Of a stretch of DNA of 64,000 nt, positions 34,525-44,505 are shown one piece after another (position 1 is the stretch's first letter; each line of letters opens with the position of its first letter). Source of the stretch: Lactobacillales bacterium. GTDB taxonomy: Bacteria > Bacillota > Bacilli > Lactobacillales > Streptococcaceae. A program made the position numbers and the translations under genes. The DNA lies in the NCBI GenBank assembly GCA_031261705.1, contig JAISJD010000044.1, positions 24,001-88,000 on the forward strand, given 5' to 3'. Below the pieces are notes generated by a model. The model had not been told where the DNA came from. It saw nothing but the letters and a program-made list of their open reading frames with translations, and ran no database searches.

Positions 34525-35085
34525 TTAGTTTCTGTGCATTTCTACCACATCATCAGACGGCATGAACCCATTATATAACGTGTCTGTATCTGGATTATAG
34601 GTGATTGCTAAAGGTTGAGGTCCGGCACCGGCCGCCCCTTTCCCATATCTTTGTTCAAATGCAGGAATACTCCAAGAAATAAGATAACTATTTTCATTTG
34701 TTCCTACTGATTTTTTGAAATCTTCCACATCAAAAATTTCCCCGTCAACTGTCACTTGCGTTGCGGCAATCAGCCAAGTCATTTCTTCGCCTGTTTGCGG
34801 GTTCATTCCAGTCCATTCACCAATCAATCCTTCTGGCATGGTGGCTGCTTGTTCAGGTAATTCCCATTGTGAATCTTGCGCTTCGCTTGATTCACTCGTA
34901 GCCGTTTCCTCTGCCTTGGACGAAGTGTCGGTGCTCGAAGATTGCGTGGTACTGGTTTCCTTCGTTTTCTTTGTCGAACGTGCCACGCTACTTTCCTCGG
35001 TGTCTTTTGACGTACTCTCCTTGCCACAGCCTATCAAGAGTAGTAAAGCGACCAAACATCCCCCTAATACTTTCCCCATTTTCAT
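34525..35085 (-). CDS. Lipoprotein with Ser/Thr-rich linker, unknown function
   Basis: 186 residues. Lipobox LLIGC near residue 20 after a hydrophobic signal, then a Ser/Thr/Glu-rich linker to about residue 75. A compact domain follows (MPEGLIGEWTGMNPQTGEEM, NSYLISWSIPAFEQRYG, ending PSDDVVEMHRN). The domain looks like a small beta-rich fold, but I do not recognise a family. SD AGGAGG. It should be lipid-anchored on the outer face of the membrane. Confidence 0.75.
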   Translation of the reverse strand: MKMGKVLGGCLVALLLLIGCGKESTSKDTEESSVARSTKKTKETSTTQSSSTDTSSKAEETATSESSEAQDSQWELPEQAATMPEGLIGEWTGMNPQTGEEMTWLIAATQVTVDGEIFDVEDFKKSVGTNENSYLISWSIPAFEQRYGKGAAGAGPQPLAITYNPDTDTLYNGFMPSDDVVEMHRN

Positions 35086-35596
35086 AGAAATCCTCCTAGT
35101 TGAGCTATTTTTGTCAATAACACACTTTCATTCTATCATTAAAACTCTCGAAAATCTTAAAATAATTTATTAAAAAAAGGATAAGATTACGTGTGTTTTC
35201 TATTAGAAGAGGAAGTCTTATTTCTTGTCATTTTTTTTGTAAAATCTATGATTTTGGGAAGATTTTATCCGAAATTTTCCATCTAGTTCCTAGACCATTT
35301 CCCATCCAATTTCAATAATTAAAAAACATTAGATAACGAGCTTTTCAAATAATTTTCAGCTTTTTTAAGAAAATAAAAAGTCAGTGATACTCTCAAAAAA
35401 ATTCAATTAGTTAAAAAATAATGAAAACTAATTTGTTATCTTTTAATTTATTTCCTTATAATGTTACAATTTTTATCGTAGCTTTTTTGTTACAAACAAA
35501 AGAAAATTTCCCAATGATTGACAAAATATAGTAATAATTGCGTACCAAAACGCTTCTTTTGTGTATTCAGGGGGAAACTAGAGAGGGAGAGAAGAA
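35086..35596. other. Intergenic region upstream of the LPXTG protein gene
   Basis: About 500 AT-rich bases between divergent genes. A TTGACA at about 35519 lacks a well-spaced -10. No ORF or repeat recognised. Confidence 0.4.
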
Positions 35597-38500
35597 ATGG
35601 GTAAGAAAGAAAAATCAGGACAAGAAAAAATCCTGAAGAAAACCGGCACTTTAGCGGTTGTTTCCATGTTGCTGTGGAGCAGTGGACTATCTACTATCGT
35701 GACACAAGCCACGACTATCGTTGAACCGACCAAGGAAGCGGTAAGTAGCTCTGGGGAAGAATCACCCGTGACTGAAAAGACGACGGAATCAAGTCAAGAC
35801 ACGCCCGTAGAAGGCAACATAAGCGCTTCTACAACTTCCGAAGAAAAAACGGTTCATTCATCATCTGAGGAAGAAACGGCGACTTCTACAAGCTCTGAAG
35901 CACCTACAACGGAAGTTTCAGCGGCAGAGGAAACAGAAACAACCACATCTACGGAGGCTAAGGTGGAACCTAAGAAAGTGGCTCCTCGTGCGAATATTAC
36001 GCCTATCTTGTCAGATGTAGATGTCGTTTGGCAAGCAGTTGTTTCTGCGAAGAAAAACATTCACTATCCACAAAGCGCCACAGGGAAAATTACAATTCCA
36101 GCGGGTGGCGTCAATGTTGGGGATAAAATCGACATGGGAATTTTCACTATCACAGGGAAACTTAAAACTCAAAAAGTCCCAGCCGTATCTGAACCTATTA
36201 ATATTCCGGGCTTAGGAACCTTTGACGGACAATATATTACAGTTACAGGGGATCAACCAGAAGGCACAAGTTTTAAATTTAATTTCAGTTCACTAATTTT
36301 CAACAGTTACGAAAGTGTGCCAACTGAGTCCACAGATATGACTGTATATGAAACTTATCTAGGTAAAACAAATATAGATACGATTCCTAATATAGACCCA
36401 CTTCCTGCGACAAATCTAATTAATAGAACGTATACAACAGGCATAAAATTCGTTGGCTTTTCTGGAATCAGATATTTTTATACAAATCAAAGCTACTTCC
36501 AATCCGTTTTAGATGGTACACCAGATCCATCAGTTGGAATGTTTAGAGATAAAGATATGGTAGAAGCAATCACGATACCCGCTGAAGATGCTTCTAAAAT
36601 TTTAGATGTAACCTACGAACTTAATTCAGAATACGGTGCACAATTAACACCGGATGGAAAACACTACGCCTCTATAGATGGTTTAAACCCAATTGAAGAT
36701 AGCGGATATAAAGAACCAGGCGAATTATTCCCTACTTCTGTTGTTAGTTTAACTCCTGATACACCGATTAACAGCCTATTAAATAATTCTCCAAAGTCAG
36801 AATTTGGTTGGACGCGTAATTCAGATGGTTCCATCACTGCTTATATTAGTGCAGGAAAAATTGCAGATTTGACACAATCAAATGATATTAACAGAAAAGT
36901 TATCATGACAAATGCTTGGGCAGGAACCGAAGATGGCGTGAATTATGCAAATGCGGCTACTCAAAAAAATCATGCGATAAATACGTTTGTTCAAGGAATT
37001 AAAATTATTTATACAGACCCTACTGTGATAAATACGACTAATGTGACTGCCTATTCACCTGACCATCCAGACGGTTTAGCAATTACTACTTCAAACAAAC
37101 CCGGTTCTGATGTAGACGTGAGCGGTCAATCCAAAGTCAAAGTACACTATGTTGACGCACAAGGAAACCCAATTGCCGCAACAACAACAGGCAACGGTTG
37201 GCCAACTGACGTGACAGATACCGATACCGATAATGACGCGCAATATGCCGCTACTCCTGCCACTATCGCAGGCTTCACGCTCAGCAATACTACCTCTATT
37301 CCAGCAGGTGCAGGCGCTCCAGCAGGAAGTCTCCTTGCAACTGGCGCAACTGACGTGGACTACCCCGCAGCAGGCACGACAACGGATGTCTACTATGTCT
37401 ATGAAGCCAACACGCAAAACGTCGTTTACAACGTAATTGACGACACCACTTCTACGACATTAGAGGACAAAAAAGCATTTGACAGTGGCAAGACAAGTGC
37501 GAACTTGAATAAGAAACAAGCCGATTTCCAAGCGATTGCGGACGGCTATGCGGCGAAAGGTTATGAAATTGTGTCTGTTGACCCCGTGCCAGCGACCTTT
37601 GACAACGACGACGCAAAAGACCAAGTGATAAATATTCATTTGAAACATGCGACAACGACAAAATCTGAAAGTAAAGTCGTGAAAGAAACCGTTCATTATG
37701 TTTACTCTGACGGTTCCAAAGCGGCTGATGATGCGACCGATTCAGTGGAATTTACTCGTGACGTGACGACTGATAGCGTAACTGGCAAGACAACAAACGG
37801 CGATTGGAAAGCTAAAAATAACGATACAACTTTTGATACAATCACAAGCCCTGTTATTTCTGGCTATACACCTAACAAACCAAGCGTGGCGAAAGTAACT
37901 GACTTGACTGCCGACAGTAAAGACGTGGAAGTGACAGTCACTTATACTGCTGGTGCTCAAAACGTTCTTTATAACGTGGTGGATGATACAGATTCCAAAA
38001 CTTTAGAAGATAAAGTGGCGTTTGACAGTGGCAAGACAAGTGCGAACTTGAATAAGAAACAAGCCGATTTCCAAGCGATTGCGGACGGTTATGTAGCGAA
38101 AGGCTATGAAATTGTATCCGTTGATAAAGTTCCAGCGAAATTCGATAACGATTCGGATAAAGACCAAATCATTGAAATTCACTTGAAACATGCGACAACG
38201 ACAAAATCTGAAAGTAAAGTCGTGAACGAAACAATTCATTATGTTTACTCTGACGGTTCCGAAGCGGCTGATGATGCGACCGATTCTGTTGAATTTACTC
38301 GTGACGTGACGACTGATAGCGTAACTGGCAAGACAGTTTCTACTGGTAAATGGGTAGCGAAAGATGACGATACTACGTTCGATAAAGTAAATAGCCCTGA
38401 AATCAAAGGATTTACCCCTGACAAACCAAGCGTGGCGAAAGTAACTGACTTGACTGCCGACAGTAAAGACGTGGAAGAAACCGTGACTTACTCTGCGGAC

Positions 38501-39292
38501 GACCAAAAAGTGCTTTATAACGTAGTAGATGATACTGCCAAGACAACTTTAGAAGATAAAGTGGCGTTTGATAGTGGAAAAACAAACACTGATTTGAATA
38601 AGAAACAAGCCGATTTCCAAGCGATTGCGGACGGCTATGCGGCGAAAGGTTATGAAATTGTGTCTGTTGACCCCGTGCCAGCGAAATTCGATAACGATTC
38701 GGATAAAGACCAAATCATTGAAATTCACTTGAAACATGCGACAGCAACAAAATCTGAAAGTAAAGTCGTGAAAGAAACCGTTCATTATGTTTACTCTGAC
38801 GGTTCCAAAGCGGCAAAAGATGCAAAAGATGTCGTGACATTTACACGCACAGCCGAAGTCGACAAGGTAACAGGTGACGTGACATTTACAGACTGGAAGG
38901 CAACAAATGACGACACAACCTTTGACGAAGTGGTAAGCCCTGAAATCAAAGGATTTACAGCCGATAAATCAAGTGTGGCGAAAGTAACTGACTTGACTGC
39001 CGACAGTAAAGACGTGGAAGAAACCGTGACTTACACTGCCGACAAGACACCTGAACCACAAAAACCAACACCTCCAGTAACAAACAAACCAAATGCACCA
39101 AAACCTAACGCACCTATGACACCTTCAACAGGTACAGCACAAACAACAGGAACTTCAACCACACCAAGTACAACTGCGAAAGTTTTCCCTAAAACGGGTG
39201 AAAAACAATCCATTGGTTTATCACTCGGTGGACTTGCAATTCTCATTGTTGGATTGTTCGCCTTAGTTGGTCGCCGGAAAGAGCGTAAATAA
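35597..39292 (+). CDS. LPXTG-type surface protein with MucBP-like and three long tandem repeats
   Basis: 1231 residues. Long signal peptide (to about residue 40), Ser/Thr/Glu-rich linker to about 130, an N-terminal binding region about 135-500, and a MucBP-like segment about 510-600 (SKVKVHYVDAQGNPIAATTT). Three repeats of about 181 residues start at 607, 788 and 970, each beginning Q-x-V-x-YNV-x-DD. A Pro/Thr wall-spanning stretch precedes the sorting signal FPKTG, a hydrophobic helix and RRKERK. Sortase would anchor it to peptidoglycan, and the repeats suggest mucin or glycan adhesion. SD GAGGGAGAG. Confidence 0.88.
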   Translation: MGKKEKSGQEKILKKTGTLAVVSMLLWSSGLSTIVTQATTIVEPTKEAVSSSGEESPVTEKTTESSQDTPVEGNISASTTSEEKTVHSSSEEETATSTSSEAPTTEVSAAEETETTTSTEAKVEPKKVAPRANITPILSDVDVVWQAVVSAKKNIHYPQSATGKITIPAGGVNVGDKIDMGIFTITGKLKTQKVPAVSEPINIPGLGTFDGQYITVTGDQPEGTSFKFNFSSLIFNSYESVPTESTDMTVYETYLGKTNIDTIPNIDPLPATNLINRTYTTGIKFVGFSGIRYFYTNQSYFQSVLDGTPDPSVGMFRDKDMVEAITIPAEDASKILDVTYELNSEYGAQLTPDGKHYASIDGLNPIEDSGYKEPGELFPTSVVSLTPDTPINSLLNNSPKSEFGWTRNSDGSITAYISAGKIADLTQSNDINRKVIMTNAWAGTEDGVNYANAATQKNHAINTFVQGIKIIYTDPTVINTTNVTAYSPDHPDGLAITTSNKPGSDVDVSGQSKVKVHYVDAQGNPIAATTTGNGWPTDVTDTDTDNDAQYAATPATIAGFTLSNTTSIPAGAGAPAGSLLATGATDVDYPAAGTTTDVYYVYEANTQNVVYNVIDDTTSTTLEDKKAFDSGKTSANLNKKQADFQAIADGYAAKGYEIVSVDPVPATFDNDDAKDQVINIHLKHATTTKSESKVVKETVHYVYSDGSKAADDATDSVEFTRDVTTDSVTGKTTNGDWKAKNNDTTFDTITSPVISGYTPNKPSVAKVTDLTADSKDVEVTVTYTAGAQNVLYNVVDDTDSKTLEDKVAFDSGKTSANLNKKQADFQAIADGYVAKGYEIVSVDKVPAKFDNDSDKDQIIEIHLKHATTTKSESKVVNETIHYVYSDGSEAADDATDSVEFTRDVTTDSVTGKTVSTGKWVAKDDDTTFDKVNSPEIKGFTPDKPSVAKVTDLTADSKDVEETVTYSADDQKVLYNVVDDTAKTTLEDKVAFDSGKTNTDLNKKQADFQAIADGYAAKGYEIVSVDPVPAKFDNDSDKDQIIEIHLKHATATKSESKVVKETVHYVYSDGSKAAKDAKDVVTFTRTAEVDKVTGDVTFTDWKATNDDTTFDEVVSPEIKGFTADKSSVAKVTDLTADSKDVEETVTYTADKTPEPQKPTPPVTNKPNAPKPNAPMTPSTGTAQTTGTSTTPSTTAKVFPKTGEKQSIGLSLGGLAILIVGLFALVGRRKERK
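37415..39046 (+). repeat. Three 543-546 bp in-frame tandem repeats of the LPXTG gene
   Basis: Units begin at 37415, 37958 and 38504. Long blocks are identical in DNA as well as protein, for example around GCCGATTTCCAAGCGATTGC, so the array is recent or kept uniform by recombination and is likely to vary in copy number between strains. Confidence 0.85.
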
Positions 39293-39299
39293 TTTTTAA

Positions 39300-39335
39300 A
39301 GAAAGTCAGGTAGTTTTTAGCTACTTGGCTTTTTT
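39300..39335 (+). terminator. Terminator of the LPXTG gene
   Basis: AAGTCAGGTAG pairs with CTACTTGGCTT around a short loop and is followed by TTTTT. Confidence 0.75.
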
Positions 39336-39368
39336 GTTATCTTAAAAGAAAATTCAATATCTTATATG

Positions 39369-39471
39369 AAACAAACAAGAAGAAATGTGCGTAAAATTCA
39401 GAACAATTTTTCTAAAATAGGGTTGTAGGAGGCATAAGTGAATAGACGGTAGCTAGAATTTTTTTTAAGGG
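39369..39471 (+). repeat. Toxin-type promoter/leader element, copy 2 (no toxin attached)
   Basis: About 100 bases that match the minus strand of 20903-21003, including TAAAATAGGGTTGTAGG and CATAAGTGAATAGACGG. Here the short leader frame from the GTG ends after four codons (V-N-R-R-stop), and no hydrophobic ORF follows. Probably the remnant of a second type I toxin locus. Confidence 0.55.
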
Positions 39472-39516
39472 TAGTCGAAATAGATGAAAAAAACTAGCAG
39501 TAACTGTATGCAAAAC

Positions 39517-39548
39517 AAAAAGGCCCTCAACCACCGTCAAGGACGCCC
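39517..39548 (-). terminator. Terminator after the DUF975 gene
   Basis: On the minus strand CCTTGAC pairs with GTTGAGG (with G-U pairs) inside an outer GGC/GCC clamp, followed by TTTTTG. Confidence 0.6.
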
Positions 39549-39557
39549 ATATTCTTC

Positions 39558-40301
39558 CTAAAATTCTAACTCTTCCGCTTCTTCCAACACAGGATCTTCT
39601 TCACGCACTAAATTTTCATAAAACGCAGCTTTTGTCGCCGTCACGTAAGGCGTCACCCACAGCGAGCCAACACCTAACGTTATCAGACTTAGAAAACGCC
39701 AAGGAATAAAACTCAAATCGAGAATAAATAACTCCCACTTGTGTCCGTACATCAATTCACGACTACGAGTAATCGCCTCATTGGTCGAAGGCATCTTGCC
39801 AGTCACCTCATACCCATCCTTCAACACATAATAAGTCATCGCATAGGAATAACTCTTCACAATTCCCGGAATTAAAAACAAAAGACTCCACAATCCAAGG
39901 TAAATCCATTGCATGAAAAAGGCGGCTAAATAACTAACAAAGTTCTTCCCAACCAAAAACAAATCTTCTGGTAATTGTACGTCATCTTTCTTCCGCCGCA
40001 ATAAATCAAGCGACACCCACATAATTGCGACAATGAAAAACATTGAAATAAAATCCGTAATAATGTTTTGCGTTTTTAACCCAAACGTTGCCAAATCCGA
40101 AAAAAACCTATTACTTCTCACTGAAACATGCGCTCCAAAAGGCGTGTATTTATCTACTATCGAACGAAAACTATCTATATTTGACGAAAATTGAATATTC
40201 AAATCAAATATCATTGGCACAATCGCCAAAATAGCAAATTTCCCACGCCGTCCGTCTAAAATATTTTTCGCACGATTTTTTAACTCAACTCTTGATTCCA
40301 T
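39558..40301 (-). CDS. DUF975-family membrane protein
   Basis: 247 residues. It opens ESRVELKNRAKNILDGRRGK, the usual start of DUF975 proteins (R-x-x-LK-x-x-AK), and has about five to six hydrophobic segments with SYSYAMTYYVLKDGYE in the central loop, also a family hallmark. SD GAGGGAG. Function unknown; found widely as single genes in lactic acid bacteria. No operon partner: gor lies 34 bases upstream and may be co-transcribed. Confidence 0.8.
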   Translation of the reverse strand: MESRVELKNRAKNILDGRRGKFAILAIVPMIFDLNIQFSSNIDSFRSIVDKYTPFGAHVSVRSNRFFSDLATFGLKTQNIITDFISMFFIVAIMWVSLDLLRRKKDDVQLPEDLFLVGKNFVSYLAAFFMQWIYLGLWSLLFLIPGIVKSYSYAMTYYVLKDGYEVTGKMPSTNEAITRSRELMYGHKWELFILDLSFIPWRFLSLITLGVGSLWVTPYVTATKAAFYENLVREEDPVLEEAEELEF

Positions 40302-40334
40302 AATTTCACTCCCTCTTTTGTCAAATCAACCCAG

Positions 40335-41681
40335 CTAACGCATGGTCACAAATTCTTCTGCTCCTGTCGGATGAATCGCTACCGTGTTATCGAAATCCGC
40401 CTTGGTTGCACCCATATTTATTGCCACCGCAAAGCCCTGCAACATTTCATCTATCCCTAGACCAATCCCGTGTAAGCCGACAATTTTTTCCTCTTTTCCA
40501 ACACAAACCAATTTCATCAAACATTTTTGACGAATTTCTGTTATCGCAAAATACATTGGTGTAAACTTTGATTGATAGACTTTCACTTCTTCCTTTCCGT
40601 ATTTTTCGATAGCCTCTGTTTCCGTCAAACCGACTGTACCAATCACAGGATGGGTGAAAAGAACCGTTGGAATAGTTTCATAAGATAAATAGCTATCCGT
40701 TTTTCCATTAAATAACCGTTCAGAAAGTCTACGACCGGCTGCAATTGCCACTGGTGTTAAATCAATCTTGCCAATCACATCTCCAACTGCATAGACACCT
40801 TCTGCCGTCGTATTCTGGTACTTATCTACCTTAATATGGCCCTTTTCTGTCACTTCCACATCTGTATTTTCTAAACCTAATTTCTCTGTATTAGGAATCC
40901 GACCCGTTGCCAAAATAACCGCTTCCACCAAAATTTCTTTCTTGTTTTCAAAGATTATCTTGTAATTTTTTTCCGATATTTTTTTGATTTTTTTAATAAT
41001 AGAATGCGGATGAAGAATCACACCCTGTTCTTTATAAACCGTCATTAGATAATCTGTCAACATGGTATCTAGCTTTCTCAAAGGTCGCTCAAACCGATAT
41101 GCCCAATGTGTTTGAACCCCCAATGCCTGTAACGTTCCCGAAAATTCCGCTGCAATATAGCCCGCACCAATCAATAAAACCGACTGAGGCAACTCCTGCA
41201 ACTCGAAAAAATCATCCGAGGTTAGTGCATATTCACCGCCCTCAATATTTAGCCGGCTTGGACGTCCTCCTGTTCCAATCAAGACGTGTGGTGCACTAAA
41301 TTCTTCCCCATTCACCGTTATTCTATGATTGTCTAAAAATGTCGCATAGCCTTCCAAATAATCTACATTGTTGTTATTTAATCCATTGAAATAAGCCGTA
41401 TGCAAGCGATCAATAAAAGTTGATCTACGGGTTACAAACTTCTTGAAATTAAAGGAATTCAACGCCACATCAAAACCGTAGCCCGACATGTGCTCTACAC
41501 CCTCAGCTAAGCTCCCCGCCTGCCACAAAATTTTCTTCGGCACACAGCCCACATTCACACAGGTTCCACCAATCGGTCCCGCATTGATAAGCAGTACCTT
41601 TGCGCCGTGCATTCCCGCGCGATTGGCTGACGCAATCCCCGCCGAACCGCCACCAATAACAATATAATCGTAAGTTTTCAT
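40335..41681 (-). CDS. gor: Glutathione-disulfide reductase
   Basis: 448 residues. FAD-binding [14 protein letters not shown] at the N-terminus, redox-active disulfide in [13 protein letters not shown] (residues about 40-50), NAD(P)H-binding [14 protein letters not shown] near 170, and a C-terminal dimer interface with [12 protein letters not shown]. The HPT..E pair supplies the catalytic His-Glu. It reduces oxidised glutathione in the cytoplasm for oxidative-stress defence. SD AGGAAAGG. Assignment among class I disulfide reductases rests on the C-terminus and lack of lipoamide/mercury features. Confidence 0.88.
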   Translation of the reverse strand: MKTYDYIVIGGGSAGIASANRAGMHGAKVLLINAGPIGGTCVNVGCVPKKILWQAGSLAEGVEHMSGYGFDVALNSFNFKKFVTRRSTFIDRLHTAYFNGLNNNNVDYLEGYATFLDNHRITVNGEEFSAPHVLIGTGGRPSRLNIEGGEYALTSDDFFELQELPQSVLLIGAGYIAAEFSGTLQALGVQTHWAYRFERPLRKLDTMLTDYLMTVYKEQGVILHPHSIIKKIKKISEKNYKIIFENKKEILVEAVILATGRIPNTEKLGLENTDVEVTEKGHIKVDKYQNTTAEGVYAVGDVIGKIDLTPVAIAAGRRLSERLFNGKTDSYLSYETIPTVLFTHPVIGTVGLTETEAIEKYGKEEVKVYQSKFTPMYFAITEIRQKCLMKLVCVGKEEKIVGLHGIGLGIDEMLQGFAVAINMGATKADFDNTVAIHPTGAEEFVTMR

Positions 41682-41833
41682 CGTTTTTTTCCTTTCCTAA
41701 AACGTTTTCCCCCAATGTCTTGACTCCATTTTATCCTATCCGGCGAAAAAATTCTTTAAGGAGGTATTAAAATCGTTTTTTTCCTCACAATCCGTGCTAT
41801 ACTCTAGGTGAAATGAGAAACGGGGTGAACAAA

Positions 41834-42310
41834 ATGAGATTTCAACCGATGACAAAAAAGGAATTTATTGGCTATCTGGATCATGCGATTGACGATTACG
41901 CTTCTGAAAAAGTATTGAGTGGAACGTTTGAGGTCGATACGGCGCAATATCTTGCGGAAAAGGAGTATAACGAGCTCTTGCCAGAGGGAAATATCACGCC
42001 AAACCACCATTTACTGAATATTTTGACCGATGAAGGGAAGAAAGTCGGAGAATTTTGGTATCATTTTGACCCTGAAAATCAAAAAAAAATCGCTTATGTT
42101 TACGATATTTCCATTTTTCCTGAACATCAGGATCAGGGCTATGGAAGTTGTGCCATGTTGCTCTTTGAAGAAGAAGCTAAAAAGCTTGGAGCAAAGCGCC
42201 TAGACCTACATGTGTTCGGTCATAATAAGGTTGCGTGGCACCTTTATCATAACATGGGCTATATCGTGACAGACATTAATATGAGTAAGAATCTGGAAAA
42301 AGCCGAGTAG
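41834..42310 (+). CDS. GNAT-family N-acetyltransferase
   Basis: 158 residues from the ATG at 41834 (GGGGTG seven bases upstream; an earlier ATG lacks an SD). The acetyl-CoA-binding motif A is clear: VYDISIFPEHQDQGYGSCAM, then EEEAKKLGAKRLDLHVFGHN and LYHNMGYI. The first half (FQPMTKKEFIGYLDHAIDDY) is typical of small-molecule or peptide acetyltransferases; substrate unknown. Stands alone between divergent genes. Confidence 0.85.
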   Translation: MRFQPMTKKEFIGYLDHAIDDYASEKVLSGTFEVDTAQYLAEKEYNELLPEGNITPNHHLLNILTDEGKKVGEFWYHFDPENQKKIAYVYDISIFPEHQDQGYGSCAMLLFEEEAKKLGAKRLDLHVFGHNKVAWHLYHNMGYIVTDINMSKNLEKAE

Positions 42311-42327
42311 CGATACTCGACTTTTTG
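42304..42327 (+). terminator. Terminator after the acetyltransferase gene
   Basis: CGAGTA (42304-42309) pairs with TACTCG (42314-42319), followed by ACTTTTTG; overlaps the stop codon region. Confidence 0.6.
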
Positions 42328-42330
42328 TTA

Positions 42331-42633
42331 TTATAACTCTTTGACTATCCTTAAAAATTTTAACAATAAAACAACGAAAACGGAACCGTTGCCTAAAATG
42401 GACAGCAAAATCACCGAAAAAGGAAGTGTGAAAATGCGATATGCTCCACCATCATAGCTTTTTCTCATGCGTTTTCCGTTATATGAAATGCCGGCGAGCA
42501 ACATGATGAAGGTCAGGACACCTTGAATAAGTAAGCTAATCAGCTCTAAACTGCCGCTAAAATACCCACTTGCCCACGCCGTATAGTTCACAAAACTCGC
42601 AATAAGCGTTAAAATTCCTAAAACAATCGACAT
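42331..42633 (-). CDS. Small integral membrane protein, unknown
   Basis: 100 residues from the ATG at 42633 (GGGAGG upstream). Three hydrophobic segments (SIVLGILTLIASFVNYTAW, ISLLIQGVLTFIMLLAGI, FSVILLSILGNGSVFVVLLL). The short basic loop YNGKRMRKSYDGGAYR is the only distinctive part and resembles membrane proteins of the DUF6142 type. No operon partner. Confidence 0.65.
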   Translation of the reverse strand: MSIVLGILTLIASFVNYTAWASGYFSGSLELISLLIQGVLTFIMLLAGISYNGKRMRKSYDGGAYRIFTLPFSVILLSILGNGSVFVVLLLKFLRIVKEL

Positions 42634-42798
42634 GTTAACTTTCCTCCCTGTAGAAAATCTCTTCTTTCCCCTCATTATACCTTGGAGAAAAGACGGTTGA
42701 CAACCAAAAAGGAAAACGTTATTCTATTTGTTATGTCTTTTAAAAAAATAAGATAAGTTATTTTATTAAGTGATTAGAAAAAGGAGTGAGTCATTTCC

Positions 42799-43215
42799 AT
42801 GAATAAAATAACAGATGAAGAAATACAACTCAAACAATTAAAGCAATTTCGGAGCGCCTTTCTTTTACAAGATACGTTAATTTTGCTCTTTCTAGGTTTC
42901 ACTTGGGCGTCAAAAGGCATCAATGCTCTTTATTCTAGCCCACTCTTTTCAATTTTTCTCCTCACACTGATGGTTTTTGCCCTACAAAATTACGGCTTGA
43001 GTAGAGAAATGGACGACCGCACGACACCACTGAAAAAAGCACTCGCTATCGGACTTCTTGTCGTCATTGTACTTCTTGCCTTGAGTGCGGTATTGCACTT
43101 TCTTCTCTCAGGACGCCTAGAAGGGATTTCTATCGCCTTTCTGCTCCTTTTTACCGCTTATTTTGCAGTCACCGTAGCGTTTCTCCTTTATGAAAAATTC
43201 CGCAAAAAAGACTAG
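42799..43215 (+). CDS. Integral membrane protein, unknown
   Basis: 138 residues with a charged N-terminus (NKITDEEIQLKQLKQFRSAF) and four hydrophobic helices. SD AAGGAGTGAG. The layout, with an amphipathic start and a central loop REMDDRTTPLKKA, resembles small membrane proteins often encoded beside HTH regulators, but no regulator is present here. Followed at once by a terminator and the convergent dnaN. Confidence 0.65.
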   Translation: MNKITDEEIQLKQLKQFRSAFLLQDTLILLFLGFTWASKGINALYSSPLFSIFLLTLMVFALQNYGLSREMDDRTTPLKKALAIGLLVVIVLLALSAVLHFLLSGRLEGISIAFLLLFTAYFAVTVAFLLYEKFRKKD

Positions 43216-43234
43216 GTTTCTCGCCTAGCCTTTT
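43212..43234 (+). terminator. Terminator between the membrane protein gene and dnaN
   Basis: CTAGG (43212-43216) pairs with CCTAG (43224-43228), followed by CCTTTTTG. Confidence 0.55.
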
Positions 43235-43257
43235 TGTTCTTTTAAGTTTTGAAATCT

Positions 43258-44397
43258 CTAATTCGTACGAACTGGAGTAATCAACTGAATAAATTCGCCT
43301 GTCGTTTCCGTTGGTTCCAGAGTAAACGGACGGATGGGACTGATGAATTGAATCTGAATATTGGTTTCCCCAAAGGCACGCAACGCATCCTTCATGTAAT
43401 CGGGGTTAAAGCTAATCGTTAACGGATCGCCCGTCACTTTTTCCACGACCAACTCTTCTTCCACTTTTCCAGCTTCAGGTGAATTTCCGTAAAGCTTCAC
43501 GCCATCACTCGTAATTTCCAACTTCACGATATTGTTTCTGCCCTCATGACTCATGACAGAAGCAAGGTCAATCGACTTGCGGAACTCTGAGACAGAAAAT
43601 TCAACCGTTGTATTAAAGCTATCCGGAATCAAGCGGTTGGTATCTGGATAATTTCCTTCAAGCAGGCGGCTATAATACATAATTGTATCGGTGCGGAACA
43701 AGACTTGATTTTCCATAAAATGAATTTCAAGCTCTTCCTCTTCATCTGGAAATACTGCGCTGATGTCCTTCAAGCTCTTTCCTGGAATGACAATATTAAA
43801 ATTTTCCGCCATATTTGGTAATTTGATAATGCGTTGGCTCAAGCGGTGCGAATCTGTTGCGACCGCTAGGAGATTTTCATTATCGTTCAAAACAAAGTGA
43901 ACCCCCGTTAAAATCGGACGGCTTTCATGCACGGAAACGGAAAAGACGGTTTCAGAAACCAATTTTGTTAACACATGAACCGGCATTTTTAGCGGATTCA
44001 TCTGTTCGACAAGTGGTAAGCGTGGATAATTTTCCATATCAATCCCATTGACCAAGACTTCTTTTTTATCTGCCACGATTTTCACTTGATTGTTTTCCAA
44101 GACTTCCATTGAAAAAACGGGCGCATCTAAGCGGCTGACAATATCTGACAAGAATTTGGCTTGAATAATAATGCCTCCCACATCGTGAATTTGCATATTG
44201 GCTTTTTCATCGTCTGCTGGAATAAAGGTTTCAATCGAAATATCGACATTTGACCCCGTTAAGCTCAACCCTTCTTGAGATAGGTAAACTTTGACCCCCG
44301 TTAAAATAGGAATGGTCGTTTTTGAAGCAATCGCTTTTTGTGTTGTACGTAAGCTTTGCAAGAAAGCACTACGATTTAACGTCACATGTAAAGACAT
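43258..44397 (-). CDS. dnaN: DNA polymerase III subunit beta (sliding clamp)
   Basis: 379 residues, normal size, with the three-fold clamp architecture: LTLNRSAFLQSLRTTQKAIA at the start, SRPILTGVHFVLNDNENLLA in the second domain and a C-terminal IQLITPVRTN. It encircles DNA and holds Pol III. dnaA lies upstream on the same strand with a DnaA-box cluster in the gap. The next gene should be yaaA but lies 23 kb further on. Confidence 0.97.
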   Translation of the reverse strand: MSLHVTLNRSAFLQSLRTTQKAIASKTTIPILTGVKVYLSQEGLSLTGSNVDISIETFIPADDEKANMQIHDVGGIIIQAKFLSDIVSRLDAPVFSMEVLENNQVKIVADKKEVLVNGIDMENYPRLPLVEQMNPLKMPVHVLTKLVSETVFSVSVHESRPILTGVHFVLNDNENLLAVATDSHRLSQRIIKLPNMAENFNIVIPGKSLKDISAVFPDEEEELEIHFMENQVLFRTDTIMYYSRLLEGNYPDTNRLIPDSFNTTVEFSVSEFRKSIDLASVMSHEGRNNIVKLEITSDGVKLYGNSPEAGKVEEELVVEKVTGDPLTISFNPDYMKDALRAFGETNIQIQFISPIRPFTLEPTETTGEFIQLITPVRTN

Positions 44398-44505
44398 TGT
44401 CTTTCTTCCTCCTTAGTTCGCGTCCCTCAATTTCAAAATTTCAAGAAATTTAGAGGGGAAATACTTATATATATATAGTTAAAAGATAGTAATCTTAGTA
44501 GAGCT

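Noticed and set aside
37091-38785. Several long antisense frames inside the LPXTG repeat gene
   Set aside because: They repeat with the same period as the sense gene and reflect its codon pattern; no start signals.
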